DNA from: Methanomassiliicoccales archaeon
Lineage (GTDB): Archaea; Thermoplasmatota; Thermoplasmata; Methanomassiliicoccales; UBA472
Direction: 5' to 3'
DNA: 9,029 bases
NCBI GenBank assembly: GCA_013329565.1
Contig: DUJZ01000181.1
Span: 1-9,029 of the forward strand
The position numbers and the translations under genes were made by a program. Position 1 is the stretch's first letter. Each line of letters starts with the position of its first letter. Under the pieces are notes generated by a model. The model had not been told where the DNA came from. It was given only the letters and a program-made list of their open reading frames with translations, and searched no databases. Positions 1 through 5,064 of this stretch are shown here, piece by piece.

Positions 1-23
1 ATAATATCCAGATATAATTAACA

Positions 24-191
24 ATGGTTTATTTGGATGCATTAACACGTGTTAATAATTTGAACCCAGACATTGCGCTGGTGACCGTTTCCGTCGTTTC
101 TCAGGGAAAAGAGCGGGCTTTGGTTTTCCAAATCGATGCTGAATGGAAAAATATTATCTATTCAAGATGCGTAATATATAGTTTAAAATAA
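24..191 (+). CDS. Possible small ORF, 55 aa, doubtful
   Basis: An ATG-initiated frame of 55 codons ends at TAA 189-191 and is shorter than usual ORF cut-offs. The product starts MVYLDALTRVNNLNPDIALV and has a beta-like hydrophobic stretch (ALVTVSVV, ALVFQI), but I recognise no family. There is no Shine-Dalgarno site, a stop lies just upstream in frame, and codon use is AT-rich, unlike the flanking genes. A 16-bp palindrome and repeated GGAAAA elements fall inside it, so the stretch may be regulatory DNA or a decayed gene. An open frame this long is mildly unusual in AT-rich DNA, which is the only argument for it. Confidence 0.15.
   Translation: MVYLDALTRVNNLNPDIALVTVSVVSQGKERALVFQIDAEWKNIIYSRCVIYSLK
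41..56. repeat. Perfect 16-bp palindrome ATTAACACGTGTTAAT
   Basis: The sequence equals its own reverse complement over 16 bases with no spacer; flanking bases 40 (C) and 57 (A) do not extend it. A spacer-free perfect dyad in AT-rich non-coding DNA is typical of a site bound by a dimeric helix-turn-helix regulator. No regulator gene is visible nearby and the target gene may lie left of the window. Confidence 0.45.
105..150. repeat. Three phased GGAAAA / TTTTCC elements
   Basis: GGAAAA at 105-110, TTTTCCA at 124-130 and TGGAAAA at 144-150 form two overlapping inverted repeats, each with a 13-nt spacer. The middle element can pair with either neighbour. Centres lie about 19-20 bp apart, close to two helical turns, so as DNA they would sit on the same face. 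Either a multi-site operator or a pair of mutually exclusive RNA hairpins would give this pattern. Confidence 0.35.
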
Positions 192-225
192 TTTCCAATG
201 AGCTTATAATATTTTTAATTATCAA

Positions 226-234
226 TTTAAATAG
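226..234 (+). promoter_or_regulatory. TATA-like box for the 142-aa gene
   Basis: TTTAAATAG lies in the AT-rich stretch before the gene at 305. Archaeal spacing (about 26 bp from box centre to start site) would put transcription start near 255 and give a leader of about 50 nt containing the Shine-Dalgarno site and the hairpin at 281-300. A second candidate, TTATAAT at 204-210, would start the RNA near 233. Confidence 0.35.
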
Positions 235-245
235 TGGAAATGTTC

Positions 246-305
246 ATGCGAGTGGACGTGTATGGCCTCTCGACCACCTGTCATCAGGGGGCGGTGATGA
301 TCTAA
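246..305 (+). other. Possible 19-codon leader ORF overlapping the next start
   Basis: ATG at 246 opens a 19-codon frame (MRVDVYGLSTTCHQGAVMI) whose TAA stop at 303-305 shares its last base with the ATG of the 142-aa gene (TAATG). Such a stop-start overlap is typical of translational coupling. However, if the TATA box at 226-234 is used, transcription would begin downstream of this ATG. It has no clear ribosome site of its own, so chance is quite possible. Confidence 0.15.
281..300 (+). promoter_or_regulatory. Hairpin covering the Shine-Dalgarno site
   Basis: TCATCA (281-286) and TGATGA (295-300) form a perfect 6-bp stem with an 8-nt G-rich loop (287-294). The downstream arm overlaps GGTGAT (293-298), the archaeal Shine-Dalgarno site of the gene starting at 305. 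CACC at 275-278 could also pair with GGTG at 293-296. Folding would hide the ribosome site, suggesting translational control. Confidence 0.3.
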
Positions 306-733
306 TGCCGGCCAAGGTAGATTTCGATTCCATGGAGGTGAAGGAGCAGGCCCATTACATCATCGACAACTATGCGGACATCTTCCTGGACAATCTCGGC
401 CTGGGGCTAAATCGCCGCCGCATCCTCAACATCATGTACGAGGCGCGGAAGCAGCTAATGAAGGAGTGGAACTTTTCTGAACTGGTGAAGGTGCTGACGT
501 TCCTGCAGGAGACCTTCCATCAGGACCTGGAGGCGGAGATCGCCATCTTCAATTCCCTCAAGCCTCTGGGAAAGGAGGAAGCGGAGAGCACCGCCGCCCT
601 GAAGGCGGAACAGCACTTCGAGATGGGCAATTACCGCCTGGCCCTGGTCTACTATCAGCTCCTGGAGGACGAGTCCGGGGACGGACCGGCTTCCGAAAAG
701 GTACAGGAATGCCTAGCCCTCATCGACAAGTGA
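305..733 (+). CDS. Hypothetical 142-aa protein with TPR-like helix pair
   Basis: I do not recognise the family. The protein is soluble, acidic and apparently all-helical, with no signal peptide or membrane segment. Residues about 97-122 read as a TPR-like helix-turn-helix (AEQHFEMGNYRLALVYYQLL, with Gly108, Tyr110, Ala113 and Tyr116 at consensus-like places), so a protein-binding scaffold or adaptor is the most that can be inferred. The N-terminal half (residues 12-72) is amphipathic helix. The start is set by GGTGAT at 293-298, six bases before ATG. The 3' end overlaps the convergent RmlD-like gene by 21 bp. The AT-rich DNA upstream with palindrome, repeats and hairpin suggests it is a regulated single gene. 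The reading frame is secure; the function is unknown. Confidence 0.8.
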   Translation: MPAKVDFDSMEVKEQAHYIIDNYADIFLDNLGLGLNRRRILNIMYEARKQLMKEWNFSELVKVLTFLQETFHQDLEAEIAIFNSLKPLGKEEAESTAALKAEQHFEMGNYRLALVYYQLLEDESGDGPASEKVQECLALIDK

Positions 734-1621
734 TGAATTCTCGCTATCCCTCATCATTTCCAGGCCTTGGCGCAATGACGTCATAGACCGCCCGAGCTCC
801 GATTCCGCCAGGTCCACTCCCAGGCAGGAACGCGCGGGCCTCTTGGCCAGCAGCGGCATCTCTGCAGTTCTGACCGCCTTTATCAGCGAGGCGTCCAAAC
901 CGAACACCTCGGCCGCCATGTTCCCGATGTCGTAGCGGCTCAGGCAGTCCGGTCCGCTGGTGTGGCATATGCCCTTCAGTTTCCCCAGGCCCAGTTCCAG
1001 GATGTCCCTGGCCGCGGATGGCGCGTACGTCGGCGATACGAACTGGTCGTCGTAAAGGCGTATATCCTGCCCCTTGCGCAAGGAGTCCACGATCCAGGTG
1101 ACGAAGTTGCTCTTGCGGTTCAGGCGATCCCAGCCGTACACCACGGAAACACGACAGACCAGGTTGTTGCGGCTGGCGTCCAACGTCACCCGCTCCCCTT
1201 CCAGCTTGCTCATGGCGTACACGCTCAGCGGATCGGCCGACTCGAACTCGTGGTACCTCGCGCCCTTGAGGCCATTGAACACGTAATCGGTGGAGATGTA
1301 CACCAGCTTGACGCCGGACGAGCGGCATTCCGAGGCCACGTTGAACGATCCCTCCATGTTCACCTTGTATGCTTCGTCCGGTTCACGTTCGCACTGGTCC
1401 ACGTTGGTCATTGCCGCGGCCAGAACGACCAGCTCCGGGCAGGCGGCCTCCAGCCCCCTGGAAACGGAGCCGGGGTCAGTGATGTCCATCTGGACCATCC
1501 CGGAAATTTCACCGTTGACCGTTTTGTAGGTACCGGTCATGGCCAACCCCATCTCCGTGCCGGCGCTCATCATATGCTGCCCGAGAAGGCCCGAGGCGCC
1601 GACCACCATCACCCGATGCAT
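713..1621 (-). CDS. RmlD-type NAD(P)-dependent sugar reductase/epimerase
   Basis: A 302-aa short-chain dehydrogenase of the extended (NDP-sugar) type, cytosolic. Visible in order: nucleotide-binding GASGLLG with Gly8, Gly11 and Gly14; VLAAAMTNVDQCE (66-78), matching the RmlD 'TAVDxxE' segment; STDYVFNG (110-117) carrying the catalytic Thr/Ser; and YAMSK (135-139) with the catalytic Tyr135 and Lys139. RPARS (261-265) matches the C-terminal substrate-side motif of RmlD. Length fits the family (about 280-300). RmlD reduces dTDP-4-keto-6-deoxymannose to dTDP-rhamnose, but no rmlA, rmlB or rmlC is here, so the substrate is unknown; a related NAD-dependent epimerase role is possible. There is no Shine-Dalgarno before the ATG. 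A TATA-like AAGTATTTG lies 24-32 bases upstream, consistent with a leaderless message. An alternative start is Met5. Confidence 0.85.
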   Translation of the reverse strand: MHRVMVVGASGLLGQHMMSAGTEMGLAMTGTYKTVNGEISGMVQMDITDPGSVSRGLEAACPELVVLAAAMTNVDQCEREPDEAYKVNMEGSFNVASECRSSGVKLVYISTDYVFNGLKGARYHEFESADPLSVYAMSKLEGERVTLDASRNNLVCRVSVVYGWDRLNRKSNFVTWIVDSLRKGQDIRLYDDQFVSPTYAPSAARDILELGLGKLKGICHTSGPDCLSRYDIGNMAAEVFGLDASLIKAVRTAEMPLLAKRPARSCLGVDLAESELGRSMTSLRQGLEMMRDSENSSLVDEG

Positions 1622-1644
1622 GATGAGTGATGCGAACCAAGGGA

Positions 1645-1655
1645 CAAATACTTTG
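1645..1655. promoter_or_regulatory. Near-symmetric TATA-like box in a divergent intergenic region
   Basis: CAAATACTTTG has CAAA/TTTG arms around a 3-bp centre, so both strands read as TATA-like. On the minus strand it is 24-32 bases before the ATG of the RmlD-like gene, right for leaderless transcription. On the plus strand it would start RNA near 1676, leaving a leader of about 42 nt with GGGAGG before the iron-sulfur flavoprotein. Sequence inspection alone cannot show use in both directions. Confidence 0.35.
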
Positions 1656-1706
1656 ACCGGGGAACAGCAAGAGGGAAGGATTATGTCCGTAATCGGCCAT
1701 GCACCC

Positions 1707-1712
1707 GGGAGG
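1707..1712 (+). promoter_or_regulatory. Shine-Dalgarno site GGGAGG
   Basis: GGGAGG lies five bases before the ATG at 1718 and fixes that start; the product then begins directly with the first beta strand of a flavodoxin fold (MKMVFVNGSPR). Confidence 0.7.
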
Positions 1713-1717
1713 CTAGC

Positions 1718-2272
1718 ATGAAGATGGTATTCGTCAACGGAAGCCCCCGATCGGACGGGAACACCGGAAGCATGATGAAGGTCCTGGCCAAGATGGCCAA
1801 GGGGCGTGGGGCCGATGTCACCTACTTCGAGATCGTGGGCAAGGACATCCAGGACTGCGACGGCTGCTACCGCTGCGACACCGAGGACCGCTGCAGCAAG
1901 GACGACGATATGACGGACGCGTACTCGCTCATCCGATCCTCAGACCTGCTGGTCATCGGCTCCCCGATCTACATGGGCATGGAGACCGGCATGACCAAGT
2001 GCTTCGTCGATAGGTTGTACTACCTCATGGCCAGGAAGCGTCTGGCCCCCGGGAAGAGGGCGGCGGCGCTGTTCACCTGCGGCCTGCCGGAAGGGCACAT
2101 GATCTATGGTTATATGCACGGCCGCTACGACAAGCTTCTGCGTCACGACCTGGGTTTCGCGGAAGCCAGGACGTTCATCGTGCCCGGCATGAAGAACCGG
2201 GTGGACCTGGAGGGGAACTACTACGCGCAGGAGACGCTCAAGGAGATGGAGAGCTATCTCTTCCCGGAGTGA
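1718..2272 (+). CDS. Iron-sulfur flavoprotein (Isf family, NADPH-dependent FMN reductase fold)
   Basis: A 184-aa flavodoxin-like protein. The phosphate-binding loop is GSPRSDGNTG (8-17). The cysteine motif C47-X2-C50-X2-C53-X5-C59 is the compact motif that holds a [4Fe-4S] cluster in Methanosarcina iron-sulfur flavoprotein. GSPIYMG (81-87) is the second FMN-contact loop. Isf proteins pass electrons between ferredoxin and FMN and have been linked to reduction of oxygen and peroxide in methanogens; the physiological acceptor here is not known. No membrane segment is seen, so it is cytosolic. Length is close to known members (about 190). The stop is followed after one base by the ATG of the zinc-ribbon/HisA-like gene, so the two are probably co-transcribed and translationally coupled. 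A second protein with the same motif is encoded at 4076-4648. Confidence 0.88.
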   Translation: MKMVFVNGSPRSDGNTGSMMKVLAKMAKGRGADVTYFEIVGKDIQDCDGCYRCDTEDRCSKDDDMTDAYSLIRSSDLLVIGSPIYMGMETGMTKCFVDRLYYLMARKRLAPGKRAAALFTCGLPEGHMIYGYMHGRYDKLLRHDLGFAEARTFIVPGMKNRVDLEGNYYAQETLKEMESYLFPE

Positions 2273-2273
2273 G

Positions 2274-3284
2274 ATGGACGAAGAGGTGGTAGGCTGCCAG
2301 CACTGCGGCTCACGCCGTGTCGTACCTAAGGTTCTGGTAGGCGGTCCCATGGCCGGGGTGGACAACAAGGACGGTTCGTACATCTGTCTGGACTGCGGCC
2401 GGGAGCTGGTGCCGCTCAATTTCGAGGGCGAGACGGAACGGCAGGACTTCGTGGCGCACGCCCAGATCGCCGGAAAGGACTTTCTGCACATCCCGATCGT
2501 CCCGGTGGACACCTGGTCCCTCTTCAACTTGCCGTTGCTGGACATTCCGGTGGTGCAGGTGGCCAAGGTCGTGGAGGTCGAATGGCGGGACGGCTGGAAC
2601 GTGAAGCCGGGCGGCGTTCCTTTCGCCGACTACTGGAAGGCGGTCGGGTCCAAGCGCTACGGGGCGGAGGACGTTCTGCTGATGGATCTGGCGGGCATGC
2701 AGCACGCCCGGCCGAACTTCGAGGCCTTGAAGGCGCTCATGAAGCGCAAGTACGCTGTCTGGCTGGAGATGGGCGTCCGGGACGTGCAGGACCTGTTCGA
2801 CGCTTTCACGCTAGGTTCGCAGAACGTGCTTCTGGGAAGCCTCACGTGTCCGTCCAAGGCCATGCTGGAGGAGACCATCGATCTCTCGGACATGAGCGTT
2901 CCTCTGCTGTACTTCGACGGCAAGGTGCTGTGGTCCGGAAAACGGCTTCCGACCGACCTCTCCAGATCGTTGAAGATGCTGGCTGACCTCGGGTTCGAAA
3001 AGGCGGCGGTGCTTGACCTGCGGCGGCTGGGGGGCAGGGACGGCTACGATGCCGAGCTCGCGGATGAAGCGCTGTCATCGGAGATGGACATACTGTTCGG
3101 TGGTGGCGTGAGGGAAACGCACCTTCCCGAGCTGCGGGACAAGGGCGCTATCGGCGGACTGCTCGATCCCTACACGCCCGTGCTTCGGAACCTGATAGCT
3201 ACGCAGGGCGTCCCGGCCGACAACGAACCTCTGCCCACACCGGTGAAGAGGGAGAGCCCGCGCGGCTTCGGCATCGACGGCTGA
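2274..3284 (+). CDS. Zinc-ribbon plus HisA-like TIM-barrel fusion protein
   Basis: The 336-aa product has two parts. Residues 1-50 form a rubredoxin-like zinc ribbon, C8-X2-C11-X26-C38-X2-C41. Residues about 70-305 resemble the HisA/HisF (beta-alpha)8 barrel, closest in style to the uncharacterised archaeal HisA-related group (COG1411 type). Cues are DVLLMDLAGM (133-142), WLEMGVRD (163-170), LGFEKAAVLDLRRLGGRDGYD (a HisA-like strand 6/7 region, 239-259) and ILFGGGVRETHLPEL (273-287), where the Gly-rich turn resembles the phosphate-binding 'SGGV'. I see no clear HisA N-terminal catalytic Asp, so true ProFAR isomerase activity is doubtful. Residues 308-336 look like a disordered tail. The gene starts one base after the iron-sulfur flavoprotein stop, with GGAG 2266-2269 inside that gene. 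The shared operon suggests cofactor or C1-related redox metabolism, but that is inference. Confidence 0.75.
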   Translation: MDEEVVGCQHCGSRRVVPKVLVGGPMAGVDNKDGSYICLDCGRELVPLNFEGETERQDFVAHAQIAGKDFLHIPIVPVDTWSLFNLPLLDIPVVQVAKVVEVEWRDGWNVKPGGVPFADYWKAVGSKRYGAEDVLLMDLAGMQHARPNFEALKALMKRKYAVWLEMGVRDVQDLFDAFTLGSQNVLLGSLTCPSKAMLEETIDLSDMSVPLLYFDGKVLWSGKRLPTDLSRSLKMLADLGFEKAAVLDLRRLGGRDGYDAELADEALSSEMDILFGGGVRETHLPELRDKGAIGGLLDPYTPVLRNLIATQGVPADNEPLPTPVKRESPRGFGIDG

Positions 3285-3326
3285 GAAAGAAAGCAACAGA
3301 TTGATATGACCATAACTTCCTTGGCC

Positions 3327-3334
3327 GGAAGGGG
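3327..3334 (+). promoter_or_regulatory. Shine-Dalgarno site GGAAGGGG
   Basis: This purine run lies five bases before the ATG at 3340 and supports that start over the ATG at 3306, which opens a different frame. The 55-base gap after the previous gene shows no convincing TATA box, so the protease gene is probably the third gene of the same transcript. Confidence 0.55.
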
Positions 3335-3339
3335 ATACG

Positions 3340-4098
3340 ATGGAGATCTGGGAGCTGGCGGTGGTCATCCTGGCGGCGGTGGTCCCGTCGCTCGTCTACC
3401 TGGTGTGGATACGCAATTCCGAACGCTACGACCGGGAGCGGTGGATGCACGTGCTCTCCGTTTTCCTGTTCGGGGCGATAATATCGGTCATCGCCGCGGT
3501 GTTCCTGGAGAGCGTGGCCATCAGCGCCTTCTTCGCCTCCGGCTCGATATTCTCCGGCGGCTTCTGGTTTTACGAACCGTACGACCCTACGCTCGAGATC
3601 GTGATCCTGGCCGTGGTCATAGCGCCTCTGGTGGAGGAATGGACCAAGGGCTGGGGCGTGATGACCGTCCGCAACAAGATCCGGGAGCCGGAGGACGGGT
3701 TCATCTACGGAGCGGCGGCCGGTCTAGGTTTCGCCGCGATGGAGAACATCTTCTACAACAGCTCCGCGCTCATCGGCGGGTTCGACGTCTTCCTTGCTAC
3801 GGCTTTGACCAGGGCGGTGGCCTCCACCCTGCTGCACGCCTCCGCTTCCGCCGTCCTCGGTTACGGGATAGCGAGAAAGTACCTGAACGGGGCGAGGGGG
3901 CTGCGCACTGGATATCTTCCTTATTATCTCGCGGCGGTCGTTCTGCATGGGCTCTTCAACGGTTTCGCGGTCGCCGGCGAGGTCTGGGACCATGAGGCCA
4001 TTCCGATCATAGGACTGATATCCGCCACCGTACTGGCGATAGGGATGTTCCTCTGGATGCGCCGCCGGCTGCGGATCATGGACCGGAGATGGAACTGA
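3340..4098 (+). CDS. PrsW-family intramembrane metalloprotease
   Basis: A 252-aa polytopic membrane protein. Hydrophobic segments lie at about 5-23, 37-66, 86-98, 121-137, 148-176, 193-212 and 221-240, giving roughly seven to eight helices with a basic C-terminal tail (RRRLRIMDRR) predicted to face the cytosol. All PrsW family marks are present: EEWTK (99-103) with paired glutamates; FIYGAAAGLGFAAMENIFY (121-139) with Glu135-Asn136; LLHASAS (164-170) with His166; and LHGLFN (202-207) with His203. The glutamates and histidines are the expected zinc ligands or catalytic residues. In Bacillus, PrsW cleaves an anti-sigma factor; archaea lack sigma factors, so the substrate here is unknown. The related CAAX-protease/abortive-infection clan shares this motif order, but the details favour PrsW. 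The 3' end overlaps the convergent flavoprotein gene by 23 bp. Confidence 0.87.
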   Translation: MEIWELAVVILAAVVPSLVYLVWIRNSERYDRERWMHVLSVFLFGAIISVIAAVFLESVAISAFFASGSIFSGGFWFYEPYDPTLEIVILAVVIAPLVEEWTKGWGVMTVRNKIREPEDGFIYGAAAGLGFAAMENIFYNSSALIGGFDVFLATALTRAVASTLLHASASAVLGYGIARKYLNGARGLRTGYLPYYLAAVVLHGLFNGFAVAGEVWDHEAIPIIGLISATVLAIGMFLWMRRRLRIMDRRWN

Positions 4099-4648
4099 CC
4101 AGGTTCGCTCCGAGGTCCCGCGCTTTGGCCAGAACGTCCAGGTGATCGGCGGCGAACGAAGGGCCGTCCGCTCCGGCCACCTTGAGAACTTCCCCGGGAG
4201 CGATCCCGATCCCGATGAGGAACGCCCTTAGCTCCGAGACGGCGTTGTCGAACTTGGCGTCCGGCTGCGCGGCGGTCAGGACCATCGCCCCGGTGCCGGG
4301 CTTCCTATCGACCTTCAAGACCTTCCGCCTGGCCCAGAGCACCTGGCAGCGGTCCACGGCCATCTTGGCGTAGGAGCTCATTCCTGAAAAGTAAATGGGC
4401 GAGGCCACGATGACCGCGTCGGCCTCCTCCAATGCTTCGTACAATCTATCCATGTCGTCCTGGATGATGCACTCCCCGTCGACGAAGCAGTCCTCGCAGG
4501 CCTTGCACGGGGAGACGTTCATAAAAGCGAGATCGAAGCGGCTGACGGACGCTCCTTCCCCTTGGGCGGCGCGAAGCGCCTCGTCCAGAAGCCTGGCGGA
4601 ATTGCCGTTCCGGCGCGGGGAGCCGTTCAGACCGACGACGAGCGTCAT
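4076..4648 (-). CDS. Second iron-sulfur flavoprotein, coupled to the response regulator
   Basis: The product is 190 aa from ATG 4648-4646. The open frame runs further upstream to 4960, but that part lies inside the response regulator and is Arg/Pro-rich nonsense, while this ATG directly precedes the first flavodoxin strand (MTLVVGLNGSPRRNGNS). Motifs: GSPRRNGNS (9-17) for FMN phosphate; C48-X2-C51-X2-C54-X5-C60, the Isf [4Fe-4S] motif with the same spacing as the protein at 1718-2272; and ASPIYFSGMSS (82-92). The start codon overlaps the regulator's TGA stop as ATGA (4645-4648), a hallmark of translational coupling, so the two proteins are likely made in step. The context suggests a redox effector of the two-component system, or a protein needed under the same stimulus. 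The electron acceptor is unknown. Confidence 0.88.
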   Translation of the reverse strand: MTLVVGLNGSPRRNGNSARLLDEALRAAQGEGASVSRFDLAFMNVSPCKACEDCFVDGECIIQDDMDRLYEALEEADAVIVASPIYFSGMSSYAKMAVDRCQVLWARRKVLKVDRKPGTGAMVLTAAQPDAKFDNAVSELRAFLIGIGIAPGEVLKVAGADGPSFAADHLDVLAKARDLGANLVSSISGP

Positions 4649-5022
4649 TCCTCGAGCGCCTCTCGGATGCGACCCTTGAGGTTCTTGAAGTAGCCGAAGT
4701 CCTTGATCACGTAGTCGGACGCCCCGGCGCGTATGGCCTGGTAGCTGAGGTTCGGATCGTCGACGGCGCTGACGAAGAGGATCAGGGCGTTGGGCTGGAA
4801 CTCCTTGATCCGCGGAAGCAGGTCCATGCCGTTGGTGTCCGGAAGCAGATAATCGAGAAGAACGACGTCGTAAGGACGTTCCTTGGACATGACCAAAGCT
4901 TCGGATCCCGAGCGGGCCACGAACAGCTCGAACTCTTCGGGGGAGAGGTGCTCCTTGCATAGCTCGGTGTGGTCCGCATTGTCCTCCACCATCAGCACGG
5001 AGACCCTGGCTATTCCGCTCAT
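4645..5022 (-). CDS. Single-domain response regulator (receiver only)
   Basis: A 125-aa CheY-like receiver with no output domain. The acidic pocket is Glu13-Asp14 (MVEDN), the phospho-acceptor is Asp57 (VVLLDYLLPD), the switch Ser/Thr is Ser85 (FVSAVDD), Tyr104 is the switch aromatic and Lys107 (DYVIKD) the conserved lysine, so it should be phosphorylatable. Stand-alone receivers are common in archaea and act by protein contact or as phosphate relays. It lies 42 nt after the histidine kinase, its likely partner, and its stop overlaps the start of the flavoprotein. GAGGGTGG at 5034-5027 serves as ribosome site four bases before ATG. The gap to the kinase also holds a TATA-like box, so extra regulator may be made from an internal promoter. 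Confidence 0.92.
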   Translation of the reverse strand: MSGIARVSVLMVEDNADHTELCKEHLSPEEFELFVARSGSEALVMSKERPYDVVLLDYLLPDTNGMDLLPRIKEFQPNALILFVSAVDDPNLSYQAIRAGASDYVIKDFGYFKNLKGRIREALEE

Positions 5023-5054
5023 CGAACCACCCTCACCCCGTTTAATATTCCTGG

Positions 5055-5062
5055 ATATATAT
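5055..5062 (-). promoter_or_regulatory. Possible internal TATA box between kinase and regulator
   Basis: ATATATAT (within palindromic GATATATATC, 5054-5063) lies directly after the kinase stop codon and 33-40 bases before the regulator ATG. It would start RNA near 5032, close to the ribosome site at 5034-5027. The 42-nt gap is AT-rich compared with the genes on both sides. It could also be only a spacer. Confidence 0.3.
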
Positions 5063-5064
5063 CG

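Noticed and set aside
731..756. TGATGA...TCATCA inverted repeat at the stop of the 142-aa gene, as a terminator
   Set aside because: A 6-bp stem with a 14-nt loop and only three T's lies inside the RmlD-like coding end; too weak to call.
962..1630. 222-codon plus-strand frame opposite the RmlD-like gene
   Set aside because: The minus strand has all RmlD motifs; this frame is a shadow.
4649..4960. N-terminal extension of the second flavoprotein's open frame
   Set aside because: It lies inside the response regulator in another frame, is Arg/Pro-rich, and the flavodoxin fold begins exactly at the ATG overlapping the regulator stop.
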